Source: Skeletonema tropicum
Lineage: Eukaryota; Bacillariophyta; Thalassiosirophyceae; Thalassiosirales; Thalassiosiraceae
Reading direction: 5' to 3'
Length of the DNA stretch: 64,000 nt
NCBI GenBank assembly: GCA_037178625.1
Contig: CM074130.1
Coordinates: 434,001-498,000, forward strand
How positions within the stretch are numbered: the first letter of the stretch is position 1; each line of letters begins with the position of its first letter. Below the pieces are notes generated by a model. It did not search any database. It was not told the DNA's origin and saw nothing but the letters and a program-made list of their open reading frames with translations. Positions 33,842-42,884 of the stretch are shown here, in pieces. Both the position numbers and the translations under genes were made by a program.

Positions 33842-35335
33842 GGCCATCCGTGACTTCAACTGGGACGCCTTTATTGCCAGTATCACTATATCTATATACT
33901 TCTTTTGCTAGCTTATTCCTTTTAATGATCACACTTCGTCATCTCATCATGAAAATTGATGATAGAAGGCTTTATCCAGATGTAGATACTTAGCTGGTGA
34001 GCCAACTCTAAGAGAAATTGGACAGATGCGAAATCATACATCAGCTGGAACAAAAGTTAATGATTCACTCTTTGATCATGTACATATGCAATTTTTGTGC
34101 GAACTCCTATTCATGTGATTCTGCAGTTGAACATGTATGCAATTTGTGTGGTACTAAGTACCAGCTCATTTAGCCTCACAGCCATAAGCCTTATTCTCAG
34201 TACAATAGGGTGACGGTGATGAGCCTGCCTACAACCCTTTTTCTTTCTGCATGATTGTCATTCACATCTGTCGGAGCCCACCCCTGACTTCTCCCTTCAA
34301 ACTTTAATGCACAGCTCGCGTTTGTGATTTTGTTACAAAGTAGCTGGTATTATTGAGATTCCAGAAAAAGGATTCTGTTCGGATGCGCAAACTCATTTTG
34401 CGAACCTCTCTCGCACATCCGAAAGGAGCTTAGTAGCCATAAAAAAATTGCATGCATCAGTTCTTCCTTTTTCCAGGTTCAACAAGACCCAGCTGGAAAG
34501 TCTGCTGGATTATACTCCAGCTGCAGTGAGCAAGAGTGAGCAGCATTGGCACAGTAAGCGGTTAGTCGTTAGTTGTCTTAATGTAAATACTTCCTTCTAC
34601 TTCTACTTTGTTCTAAGTATCGCGTTTGCTATCCACTTACGTCGACCAACCATACCTAGAGAGCAGGCCCCAACGGATCCACTACATCTGAGGAGATTGC
34701 CTGTGTATTCTCAAATGGAATCTTGATGCAGCTTACCGAGCTTCCTTGCTCTCAATACGGCCCTCCTTGTCTCGGCTGACGAGGCAAGAGCAATACCCTC
34801 ACACCTCAAACATTCAGACGGCCCCTGTCTCGCCTGCTCTGCGAGAACTGCACGTACGCATCGACGTCTACAAGCCTGCACCTCGACCGCAGAGGCAGGT
34901 GTGAGTAGATGAGAAATACCAATCCAGGAGCCGCTATCTTCTTTGGACGCCGCATCACTTGCACGAGCTTGGACTTGGAGGACGTCTTGCATGATGCTTC
35001 GTTTCATTGCATTGTATTCTGCGTCGGTGTACCACAGCTCGCTTCTGTTTTTGCCCTCGTCCCCAGGAACAATGTATAGCTGTGCGGTTTTGGCAAATCG
35101 CACATGCGCATGGTTGCGTTTGAGTGGGAAGTCTAGGATCAATTCTGACGCCATGTTTTTATGTCCTGTTGTGTATTTTTGAGATGAAGTTGTGAGATGT
35201 CAGCCAAAGCTGTACGAGATGAGCAGGAAGTATGTAATCCGCTGAGCAGGAAGTAATCTGGGTATGATGTAAGAAGGACAATAGAGGAAAAGAGCAGTGA
35301 CTTCACCTTGTATTACAAGCAGCTGGTATCTTGAA
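33842..35335. repeat. Segmental duplication, copy 1 (pairs with 55683-57180)
   Basis: Runs in direct orientation with 55683-57180, including the non-coding stretch with 'gactgggacgcc'-type phrases, 'cagatgtagata', 'gaaaaaggattctgttcgg', and gene copy 1 versus copy 4. Small indels and substitutions separate the two. The part 33842-34710 holds no gene. Before the LINE landed this block was continuous with 27935-28114, as it still is near 55.6 kb. Confidence 0.8.
34711..35154 (-). CDS. Small repeated gene family, copy 1 (147 aa)
   Basis: One of six copies in the window. Shared landmarks are an N-terminal LxxDFPL(K/R)RNHAHVRF, SELWYTDAEYNAMKR (about 45-60), a helix-prone region, GSWIGIxHLLTP (about 85-96), ACRRRCVRAVLAEQARQ (about 103-119) and a C-terminal ETRRAVLRARKLGKLHQ. 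No signal peptide or membrane segment. I do not know the function. From memory, unnamed diatom proteins with a WY-x-E motif, a following 'RGLE' and a 'VLxEQxRQ' helix look related, so a diatom-wide family is likely. The start is preceded by a leader (cacaacttcatctcaaaaat on its strand) conserved in four other copies. This copy is divergent to copy 2. Confidence 0.7.
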   Translation of the reverse strand: MASELILDFPLKRNHAHVRFAKTAQLYIVPGDEGKNRSELWYTDAEYNAMKRSIMQDVLQVQARASDAASKEDSGSWIGISHLLTPASAVEVQACRRRCVRAVLAEQARQGPSECLRCEGIALASSAETRRAVLRARKLGKLHQDSI

Positions 35336-36296
35336 TCGGCACTCCTCCGGATAAAAGGCCTATTATCAATCGTAGAAAGCAGTGAAGTTGTTTTGTTACA
35401 TTGTAGGGAGAGTACTACTTAGCTGTACATATTATGGAATTGGAATCCAGAAAAAGGATTCTGTTCTTATTCGCGAACTCATTTGCGAACCCCTCTCTAT
35501 GGAATTCGCAAACTTGCAAGCAAGAATCCGTCTCCTTATTAGAATCGGTTTGCTATCAAATTACCCCTTACTTGAACACGAACTGATATAGCCAATACTA
35601 ACAAAGCAATTTTCTGTAAATAACGATACCAGTTCTCCTGTTGCTTCCTGATTAGGCGTGGTGCTTGCTTGTTTTTTCATCATCTTCCAAGCTGTCAATT
35701 ATTCAATAAACACAGCTCGCTTCTGATTTTGTCATCGTGCCTCGCTCGGCTGACAACTAAATGACAATCCTGCCCCAATCCTGAAAGGGTTCTATGTAGG
35801 CAGGCTCAATCATCACCGTCACCCTATGGTACTTATTGTACTGAGAATAAGGCTCATGGCTGCGAGGCTAAATGAGCTGGTAGTAAAAATAAGGGTTCGC
35901 ACAAAAACTGCATACATATTCAATTGCAGAATCAACTGCAGAATCACATAAATAGGAGTTCGCACAAAAATTGCATAGGCGTACATGATCAAAGAGTGAT
36001 TGAATCATTAAATTTTGTTCCAGCTCATCATCTTTTAGCATTGGTCCAATTTCTCGAGCGTGCTCATCACCCAAGGCCTCAACACATCATACAAGGAAGG
36101 GGCAGCGAACAGACTGTGCATCAAAGTTTGAAGGGAGAAACCCGGGGATTGAGATTGACTCAGCCAGCTGCATCATCTGTTGACGTGCAGCTGCCCTCTT
36201 GTACAATACATTGTACATCATATCCAGACTACCTCCTGCTCAGCTCGTACCGCTTTCACTGACAACTCATATCTTCACACCTAACAGAACTCAAAC
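35336..36296. repeat. Spacer of the divergent gene pair 1/2
   Basis: Non-coding sequence between gene copies 1 and 2. The part from about 35940 to 36190 matches the spacer of pair 4/5 (57290-57540), with shared 'attaaattttgttccagct', 'caaggaaggggcagcgaac' and 'gggagaaacccggggatt'. So the whole two-gene module, not just single genes, has been duplicated. Confidence 0.75.
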
Positions 36297-36734
36297 ATGG
36301 CCTCAGAAATGATCGTAGACTTCCCACTCAAACGCAACCATGCGCATGTGCGATTTGCCAAAACCGCACAGCTATATATTGTTCCTAGGCACAATGTCAA
36401 AAACAGAAGCGAGCTGTGGTACACCGACGCAGAATACAATGCAATGAAATGAAGCATCGAGCGAGATGTCCTCCAAGCTCATGCAAGTGATTGGACATCC
36501 GAAGAAGATAGAGGCTCCTGGATTGGTATTGCTCATCTACTCACACCTGCCTCTGTGGTCGAGGTGCAGGCATGTAGACGTCGATGCGTACGTGCAGTAC
36601 TCGCAGAGCAGGCGATACAGGGGCCGTCTGAATGTTTGAGGTGTGAGGATATTGCTCTTGCTTCGTCAGCCGAGACAAGGAGGGCCGTATTGAGAGCAAG
36701 GAAGCTCGGTAAGCTGCATCAAGATTCCATTTGA
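36297..36734 (+). pseudogene. Small repeated gene family, copy 2, in-frame stop
   Basis: Reads as the same family from MASEMIVDFPLKRN to the KLGKLHQDSI end. A TGA at 36450-36452 replaces the CGA arginine codon that follows YNAMK in the other copies, a single C-to-T change. Two codons are missing in the QAHASD region. The usual leader before the start is altered (ctaacagaactcaaac). The downstream flank is cut at 36917 by the gypsy element. It could express only a 51-residue N-terminal peptide, so it is probably dead. Confidence 0.8.
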
Positions 36735-36916
36735 GAATACACACCCAGAGTACATTGTAATCGGTGTAATGATGTAACAGAAACAAAGTAGTGTAACAGA
36801 CATTGTACATACACTTAATGATATATGGTCCACTACGCAATCTCTCTACTGCTCTCTAGAGGATTGAGTACATTGTACTTAATGTAATGATGTAACAGTA
36901 ACAATTTAGTGTAACA

Positions 36917-37143
36917 TGTCACACCTACGTAGTGTCGGACATCAATCAAATTCATATTTATGTTATCTGGTTTCTCGTTTCTCAATATGTTTCGGAATGC
37001 TTTCTCGCGGCCATCGCCAATGAAAGCACAAGTTGAACCGAACCCAAAAACGTTGATCGTTTCCTTTATATTTTAAGTCATAATAATTCTATTCGTTACA
37101 TCTATTGATCAATAATAAGCTCAATTGTTAGCTAGATTGGACA
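36917..37143 (+). repeat. 5' LTR of the plus-strand gypsy element
   Basis: 227 bp, bounded by tgtcac and gattggaca. The 3' 65 bp are shared with the type B LTRs; the U3 part is strongly diverged from them. Confidence 0.94.
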
Positions 37144-37157
37144 CAGTATTAATACTC
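37144..37157 (+). promoter_or_regulatory. Palindrome where the primer binding site should be
   Basis: Immediately after the 5' LTR is c then AGTATTAATACT, a perfect 12-bp palindrome. There is no TGG, which a site complementary to a tRNA 3' CCA end would show. The fragment at 32022-32033 has AGTATATATACT instead, also a perfect palindrome. Priming by an internal tRNA fragment or self-priming are possible readings; neither is shown. Confidence 0.4.
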
Positions 37158-37194
37158 CCATATAAACCAACCAAGAAGAAAAACTACGTACAAA

Positions 37195-38541
37195 ATGAAT
37201 ACCTACAAATCAAAGAACGCATGGTTGTTTCATACCAGGTACGCTCGGAACGAACTCACCTCCAAAAGTGCAGCAGCGCTCAGGGAGATGCCTCGTTTCG
37301 GAAGTAAAAGGATCTATGGACTTCGCCCAGATGGAAGCAAGATTGAGGAAGACTTCATTGTGTTCAGGGATAACGCACCTAGTACGGAACTTGAACATTA
37401 CTTGGGCCAAGCCGAATCCTACGTCAACATGGCGGATGAATGTCAATGGGCCCCAGCCACTCGCTTCGCCAACTACGGGAAGCTTCTCGATGGACCTGCA
37501 AAGAACACGTGGAGGAAGCTGATGGATGAGGGACATGACTACTGGGATAACAATAATCAAGCGACCGATCAGGACTTCGTGGATGCTCTTGGTGCCTATT
37601 TCATCATGTGGACAAAACATCCTAACCCCGGTGATGCCTTCGATCAGCACATCCTTCGCATCCAGTACAAACACCAGAAGGAATTCAACCTACCAGTCAA
37701 GCCAAGCAACTTCGTGGATCGAATGTCAGAACTTTGGAGATACAGTGAGATGATGCCTCGTATAGGAGCGCAATGTTCCGATATGCAAAAGACTACTGCT
37801 CTGATGCTTGGTCTCCCCGAGGAGGCCAAAGATTTCCTCCAAGATGAGAAGGACGTTGATGTTTATGACCTCCAAGGTAATGGTAACAACGCCCTTGTAT
37901 GGACCGACGTAATGGAGTATCTAGAGGCCTGGTGGTCTCGAGATTACGGCAAGGAAGTCCGAAAGAAGTATCAACAGCAAGAAGAGAAGAAGAGGAAGAG
38001 GAAGGATGACGACGATGACGATGAAGCCGATGGAGATGGAGGCCAAGATCGACGTCAACGGAAGAAGAAGAAGAATAACCGCAATAAGAGCGGTCGCAAT
38101 GGCAATGGGAACAACAGTAACAACACCAACAACGGCAAGGAGTTCCACTCCAAGCAATGTTCAATTCATCCTGATCACAACCATAAGTGGAAAGACTGTA
38201 TCTATTGTTTCAACGGGTCTAATTTCAAGAAGGAGCTTGCTGAGAAGTTCTATCAAGGCAAAACCAGGACGTCTGCCCCATATTGGTGGAAGAAAGGTTA
38301 TGAGCGTCGTTTCAAGAGCAACGAGCAAGAACCCCCGCAACAGCAACATGGATCTTACCTCGTAGCTCCTCAACAACCTGCTCAACTACCTCCAGCTCCA
38401 GTTCCCCAAGCACCTCCGCAACCAGCTCCAATGTTTGCTACGTCTGCAGCAACAGCTCCGTCAGCACCTGTTCAACAGCAACTTTATTCCATCCAAGTTA
38501 ATGCCCAAGGTCAACGAGTCTTCGTCCCTCATCAGGCCTGA
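37195..38541 (+). CDS. gag: Ty3/gypsy Gag
   Basis: 448 residues starting MNTYKSKNAW, about 50 bp after the LTR. The N-terminal two thirds resemble a capsid-type helical domain (for example WRKLMDEGHDYWDNN and VMEYLEAWWSRDYGK). Then come a basic/acidic low-complexity region (KKRKRKDDDDDDEA, KKKKNNRNK, Asn-rich), a Cys/His cluster (CSIHPDHNHKWKDCIYC) probably acting as a nucleocapsid zinc-binding segment, and a Pro/Gln/Ala tail. Gag would package element RNA into particles. It ends with TGA at 38539-38541, after which the frame stays open into pol. Confidence 0.9.
   Translation: MNTYKSKNAWLFHTRYARNELTSKSAAALREMPRFGSKRIYGLRPDGSKIEEDFIVFRDNAPSTELEHYLGQAESYVNMADECQWAPATRFANYGKLLDGPAKNTWRKLMDEGHDYWDNNNQATDQDFVDALGAYFIMWTKHPNPGDAFDQHILRIQYKHQKEFNLPVKPSNFVDRMSELWRYSEMMPRIGAQCSDMQKTTALMLGLPEEAKDFLQDEKDVDVYDLQGNGNNALVWTDVMEYLEAWWSRDYGKEVRKKYQQQEEKKRKRKDDDDDDEADGDGGQDRRQRKKKKNNRNKSGRNGNGNNSNNTNNGKEFHSKQCSIHPDHNHKWKDCIYCFNGSNFKKELAEKFYQGKTRTSAPYWWKKGYERRFKSNEQEPPQQQHGSYLVAPQQPAQLPPAPVPQAPPQPAPMFATSAATAPSAPVQQQLYSIQVNAQGQRVFVPHQA
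38539..38541 (+). promoter_or_regulatory. Candidate readthrough TGA between gag and pol
   Basis: The reading frame is cat cag gcc TGA aac gcc gac. The same frame is open for about 1,336 codons after it, and the first in-frame ATG after the stop comes only near 38818. The stop and its context are conserved in the minus-strand copy (plus-strand 21339-21341). Host genes in this window use TGA as an ordinary stop, so it is not simply a sense codon. Confidence 0.6.
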
Positions 38542-41500
38542 AACGCCGACCCTGTTGGGAATTGCACTACTTTCATCGATATCTATTCTACGAGCCTTGA
38601 AGAAGTAACAGGGTATGCTAATGCCCCAGCTGCTCTTGAGTATCATGTCAACAATGTGACCTCAGAGCCTCCGAGCGCGATTGATGTTCAACTTCCATGT
38701 TGCATCCGCGGGAACAATAATACAGTTCCTGCCGCTCTGCAAGCACAGCCCAGCTTGAATAGTGGAGTCCCGATATGTAAGGATCCAAGAGCGCAGCCAG
38801 CTTCTAGCCCTGCACCAATGCTCGACCGCATCGCATCAGACGCTCAACTTCATGATGATGAGTTCTTGAACGAATTGTTCAATAGTCACTTTGCGGAGGA
38901 TGCACTAGCTGCAACCATCAACAACATTCCTTTCACTAATGAAGTAGTCGCTATCGAAGCGCAGAGAGTGGATTGTCCTGAATATCACGTGCTCGATCCA
39001 ATCCCAGGCCAATCTAATGCGGAAGCTTGGGATTTCAACATTTTTCCAGATACAGTCGTTGAATCTTACGGCAATGAACTAGTCGATTTGGGAGCAGCAT
39101 TGCAGCTACCAAGCATTTGTGACAAACGAGTCAAGCAATTTGGGGCGATCCTCGAGTCATTTCAGTTCAGTGACCCTCAGATCACCTTCCAAGTAGATTC
39201 AAAAGGCAGAACAGTCCCTATGGCAACTGCATACGCTATGGTCAAGTCAGTCAATGGAGTCGAATCCAATCGCTTCCTCAAGTGCCTTTTTGACACCGGT
39301 GGCAGCGTATCGATGGCTCACCGTAGTGTTTTACCACCCGGAGCAGCCCTTCTTCAACCATCAAAAACAACAATATGTAATACCATTGCAGGCAACTATG
39401 CACCAGTTGGATCCCTCCTCGGTGAAGGAATCAAGTTCCCTGAATTCGATGCCAACCTCACCGTTGACAGTCAAGAGTTCCTCGTCTTTGACGCCAAGTG
39501 TTCGTTTGATTTGATACTTGGTAATGATTTCCTGCGGAAGATAGGTCTAATAGTTGATTACGAAAGACTCGAGCTCGGGTGGCAGGGCAAGCGCATTCCA
39601 ATGAACTCCAACTTTACAAAGGAGCGACTAAGTGCAGCAATCGATGGATGCATCATTGAAGATGAAGATGACGATCTGAACTACCTCGACTCTTTCGCTA
39701 CGTCAATTGCTGATTCAACCTATGACGAGATAAATGTGGATGAGGTCATCAAAGAGAATTGTCAGCATCTGTCTCCGACTCAGCGCCAGGACCTCAGCGA
39801 GATGTTACGCAAGCATTACAAGCTCTTCGACGGCAAGCTTCATGTCTACAAAGGAGCCAAGATGGATATTGAATTACAACCAGGAGCACAACCAGTTTTT
39901 CGGCGGCCTTACCCTACTCCTCGAGTCCATATGGAAACATTCAAGAAGGAGTTGCTGCGTCTCATCGACATAGGTGTTCTTGAAAGAGTCTCTGGCCCGT
40001 CTGCATGGGGACTGCCTTCGTTTATTGTTCCCAAGAAAGATGGCAAAGTTCGTTTCATAGCAGATCTACGTGAGCTCAATAAGGTCATCAAACCCAAGGA
40101 TTATACTCTCCCTATCATCCAAGACCTGATCCGAAAGCGTTCGGGATTCCAGTACATGACGAAACTTGATTTGAGCATGATGTTCTATTCGTTTGAATTG
40201 ACGGACAAAGCTAAGGACCTCACCACTATATCAACACCGTTCGGTCTCTTTCGTTGGACGAGAGCTCCTATGGGTCTCCGCAACTCTCCAGCATTTGCGC
40301 AGTCAGTTATTGAGGAAGTTCTTCGAGATTTAGATGACGTTGAAGTTTACATTGATGACATCGCCATATGGTCAGATACTTGGGAAGACCATACACGCAC
40401 CCTCAACGAAGTGTTCAGGCGCCTTGAAGAGGCAGGGTTTAGTGTTAACCCTTTGAAGTGCGAATTCGGTATTGCAGAAGGGGACTTCCTTGGTCATTGG
40501 GTCTCCAAGGATGGCATTCAACCTTGGCAGAAGAAAGTTCAAGCGGTTCTTGATTTGAAACGGCCTACCAACGCTAGCGAAGTGCGAACGCTTGTGGGCC
40601 TCATCAACTGGTATCGTGACTTCTGGCCTCGACGAAGCCATCTCCTCTCTCCGTTCACTCAACTTATCCGCGGTATTCAGAAGAAGAAAGCACCGATCGT
40701 TTGGACTCCAGAATTAGAGAAAGTTTTTCAGGAAGTGAAGCAAGTTATTGCAAGTGATGCTTTGTGTGCCTACCCCAACCACAATGAGCCTTTTGAAGTC
40801 TACACGGACAGTTCTGATTATCAACTGGGAGCAGCCATACTTCAAGGCGGGCGCCCTGTTGCGTATTACTCCAAAAGACTCTCGGCGGCACAGTCTCGAT
40901 ACACAACGATGGAGAAGGAGCTCCTGGCAATCGTCAGCACTCTCACGGAATATCGTACCATGCTATTTGGAGCAAAGATCAAAATCTTCACTGACCATCG
41001 CAACCTTACATTCTCTAACCTGAACAGTCAGAGAGTCCTTCGTTGGAGATGTTTCCTCGAATCTTTTCATGCCGAATGGTTCTATCATCCAGGCAAGCTT
41101 AATGTGCTAGCGGACGCGTACAGTCGACTCCCCAAGTTTGATTTCTCAGGAGCCGAGAAGAGGCAGGATGAACTATCCCCTACTCCAGTTCAATTCAATC
41201 CAGTTCCCCAAGATGTCAATCAAGATGAAGAACCCAGCATCTTTGAAGAACAACTAGCAGAGTTGGCCAGTGATGACGAGTTCCCGCTACATCAATTGCA
41301 ACAGTTCATGAATCTTCCTTCTACCGTCCAGAACCCTTTGCGCTATCAATGGCTTGCAGAAGAGCAGAGCCGCTGTCCTACCCTTCAGCAGAAGCTCACT
41401 ACTTCCCCAACGTTCTACCATCGTCGAACGTTTGGTCGCCATGATACGTCGCTGATTTGCTATAGCCCTACTCCTCAAGATGAATCGACCTTGAAGATAG

Positions 41501-42552
41501 TCCTCACAGACAATGCCGTGGATGCCGCGATTGAATACTTCCACCTCCTGTTGAATCATCCAGGAGCAAAGGCAGTTACTTATGCACTTTCCAAGTTCTA
41601 TCATCCCCAATTAGCAGCCCGAATAGCAGCCTTTTCGTGCGATGTTTGTCAGCGCACAAAGATTGGCCAACGCGGCTATGGCCATTTCCCTCCACGTCAA
41701 GTACAAGATCTCAATCCATGGAAGCAATGTGACGTAGACCTTGTGGGCCCGTGGTATGTCAAAACATCAGGACGACACGGTAAAGCCTATGAGTTCTATG
41801 CCCTGACGGCAATCGATCGTGCCACTGGTTACCCAGATGCCATCATGATCAAGCGCAAGACTAGCGAAAACGTAGCTCGCAAGTTCAATGAATTATGGCT
41901 CTCAAGATATCCAAGACCCGAAGTTTGCGCTCATGATCAAGGTGGTGAATTTATTGGACCTCAGTTCCAGCGGTTGTTGCACGATGCTGGTATTGCATCA
42001 GCCCCATCGACAGCTCGTAACCCCCAAAGCAATGCGATCATCGAACGCCTGCATCTTACTATGGGAAACTCCATTCGAGCTCAACTTTCCAATCACAACC
42101 CTCGCACCTTGACTGAAGCCGAAGACTTGATGGGAACAATCTTATCTGATACTCTCAGTTCTATCCGTGCAACCCCGTCGCAATCTACTGGGTATGCCCC
42201 AGCAGCACTGGCCTTTGGACGCGATATGATCTTCAACCTTCCAGTTCAATATGATATGAACGAGATCAACCTTCGCCGCCAACGCCGTGTCGACAAGGAT
42301 GCCAAACGACTCAACGCCAAGCGGTACAGCTACGATTATCGCGTTGGAGAACAAGTCATGAAGAAGATCTTCGATCCTGCCAAACTCGATGATCGTTGGA
42401 AGGGCCCCTTCACTATCACAAGAATCCATGTCAATGGTAACATCACTATTCAACTCACCCAACATCTACAAGAGCGTCTCAACATCCGACGCGTCAAGCC
42501 CTACAGGCAACCTACACCTCAAGTCTTACAACAAATCGTTGCGCCCTCTTAG
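38542..42552 (+). CDS. pol: Ty3/gypsy Pol: protease, RT, RNase H, integrase
   Basis: About 1,336 residues counted from the codon after the gag TGA. Protease: CLFDTGGSVS (about 249), with Gly-Gly after the usual DTG start, and LILGNDFL. RT: PKKDGKVRFIADLRELN (about 493) and VEVYIDDIAI (about 601; the catalytic box is YIDD). RNase H: YTDSSDYQLGAAI (about 753), MEKELLAIV, FTDHRNLTF. Integrase: H-H-C-C finger ending CDVCQRTK (about 1006-1040), then DDE residues in CDVDLVG, CAHDQGGEF and NPQSNAIIERLH. A C-terminal DDRWKGPFTI is the GPY/F-like module. No chromodomain is evident. No stop or frameshift; it probably needs readthrough of the TGA for expression. Confidence 0.93.
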   Translation, partial: NADPVGNCTTFIDIYSTSLEEVTGYANAPAALEYHVNNVTSEPPSAIDVQLPCCIRGNNNTVPAALQAQPSLNSGVPICKDPRAQPASSPAPMLDRIASDAQLHDDEFLNELFNSHFAEDALAATINNIPFTNEVVAIEAQRVDCPEYHVLDPIPGQSNAEAWDFNIFPDTVVESYGNELVDLGAALQLPSICDKRVKQFGAILESFQFSDPQITFQVDSKGRTVPMATAYAMVKSVNGVESNRFLKCLFDTGGSVSMAHRSVLPPGAALLQPSKTTICNTIAGNYAPVGSLLGEGIKFPEFDANLTVDSQEFLVFDAKCSFDLILGNDFLRKIGLIVDYERLELGWQGKRIPMNSNFTKERLSAAIDGCIIEDEDDDLNYLDSFATSIADSTYDEINVDEVIKENCQHLSPTQRQDLSEMLRKHYKLFDGKLHVYKGAKMDIELQPGAQPVFRRPYPTPRVHMETFKKELLRLIDIGVLERVSGPSAWGLPSFIVPKKDGKVRFIADLRELNKVIKPKDYTLPIIQDLIRKRSGFQYMTKLDLSMMFYSFELTDKAKDLTTISTPFGLFRWTRAPMGLRNSPAFAQSVIEEVLRDLDDVEVYIDDIAIWSDTWEDHTRTLNEVFRRLEEAGFSVNPLKCEFGIAEGDFLGHWVSKDGIQPWQKKVQAVLDLKRPTNASEVRTLVGLINWYRDFWPRRSHLLSPFTQLIRGIQKKKAPIVWTPELEKVFQEVKQVIASDALCAYPNHNEPFEVYTDSSDYQLGAAILQGGRPVAYYSKRLSAAQSRYTTMEKELLAIVSTLTEYRTMLFGAKIKIFTDHRNLTFSNLNSQRVLRWRCFLESFHAEWFYHPGKLNVLADAYSRLPKFDFSGAEKRQDELSPTPVQFNPVPQDVNQDEEPSIFEEQLAELASDDEFPLHQLQQFMNLPSTVQNPLRYQWLAEEQSRCPTLQQKLTTSPTFYHRRTFGRHDTSLICYSPTPQDESTLKIVLTDNAVDAAIEYFHLLLNHPGAKAVTYALSKFYHPQLAARIAAFSCDVCQRTKIGQRGYGHFPPRQVQDLNPWKQCDVDLVGPWYVKTSGRHGKAYEFYALTAIDRATGYPDAIMIKRKTSENVARKFNELWLSRYPRPEVCAHDQGGEFIGPQFQRLLHDAGIASAPSTARNPQSNAIIERLHLTMGNSIRAQLSNHNPRTLTEAEDLMGTILSDTLSSIRATPSQSTGYAPAALAFGRDMIFNLPVQYDMNEINLRRQRRVDKDAKRLNAKRYSYDYRVGEQVMKKIFDPAKLDDRWKGPFTITRIHVNGNITIQLTQHLQERLNIRRVKPYRQPTPQVLQQIVAPS

Positions 42553-42563
42553 GAGGGGTAGAA
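42551..42563 (+). promoter_or_regulatory. Polypurine tract of the gypsy element
   Basis: aggaggggtagaa directly before the 3' LTR, overlapping the pol stop codon. Purine-rich apart from one T, in the place where plus-strand priming occurs in LTR retrotransposons. Confidence 0.8.
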
Positions 42564-42790
42564 TGTCACACCTACGTAGTGTCGGACATCAATCAAATTC
42601 ATATTTATGTTATCTGGTTTCTCGTTTCTCAATATGTTTCGGAATGCTTTCTCGCGGCCATCGCCAATGAAAGCACAAGTTGAACCGAACCCAAAAACGT
42701 TGATCGTTTCCTTTATATTTTAAGTCATAATAATTCTATTCGTTACATCTATTGATCAATAATAAGCTCAATTGTTAGCTAGATTGGACA
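42564..42790 (+). repeat. 3' LTR of the plus-strand gypsy element
   Basis: 227 bp, identical as read to the 5' LTR, followed by the taaca target copy at 42791-42795. Confidence 0.94.
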
Positions 42791-42884
42791 TAACAGACAT
42801 TTTGGACTTTTACAGCCATGAGCCTTATTCTCCGCATTTGAACACGTAAGAAATTTTTGTGCGAACTCCTATTTTTACTACCAG

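Larger units (their letters stand above)
36917..42790 (+). mobile_element. Ty3/gypsy element, apparently intact (LTR type A)
   Basis: 227-bp LTRs at 36917-37143 and 42564-42790 are identical as read, start tgtcac and end ggaca, and are flanked by taaca target copies at 36912-36916 and 42791-42795. Inside are gag (37195-38541) and, in the same frame after one TGA, pol (38542-42552) with protease, RT, RNase H, integrase and GPY/F-like module: the Ty3/gypsy order. The target is the conserved 3' flank of the small gene family (gtgtaacagacatttt, also near 58432 and 61229). Confidence 0.95.

Noticed and set aside
36450..36452. Readthrough of the TGA in family copy 2
   Set aside because: Only one of six copies has it, at a CGA site; ordinary C-to-T decay explains it better.
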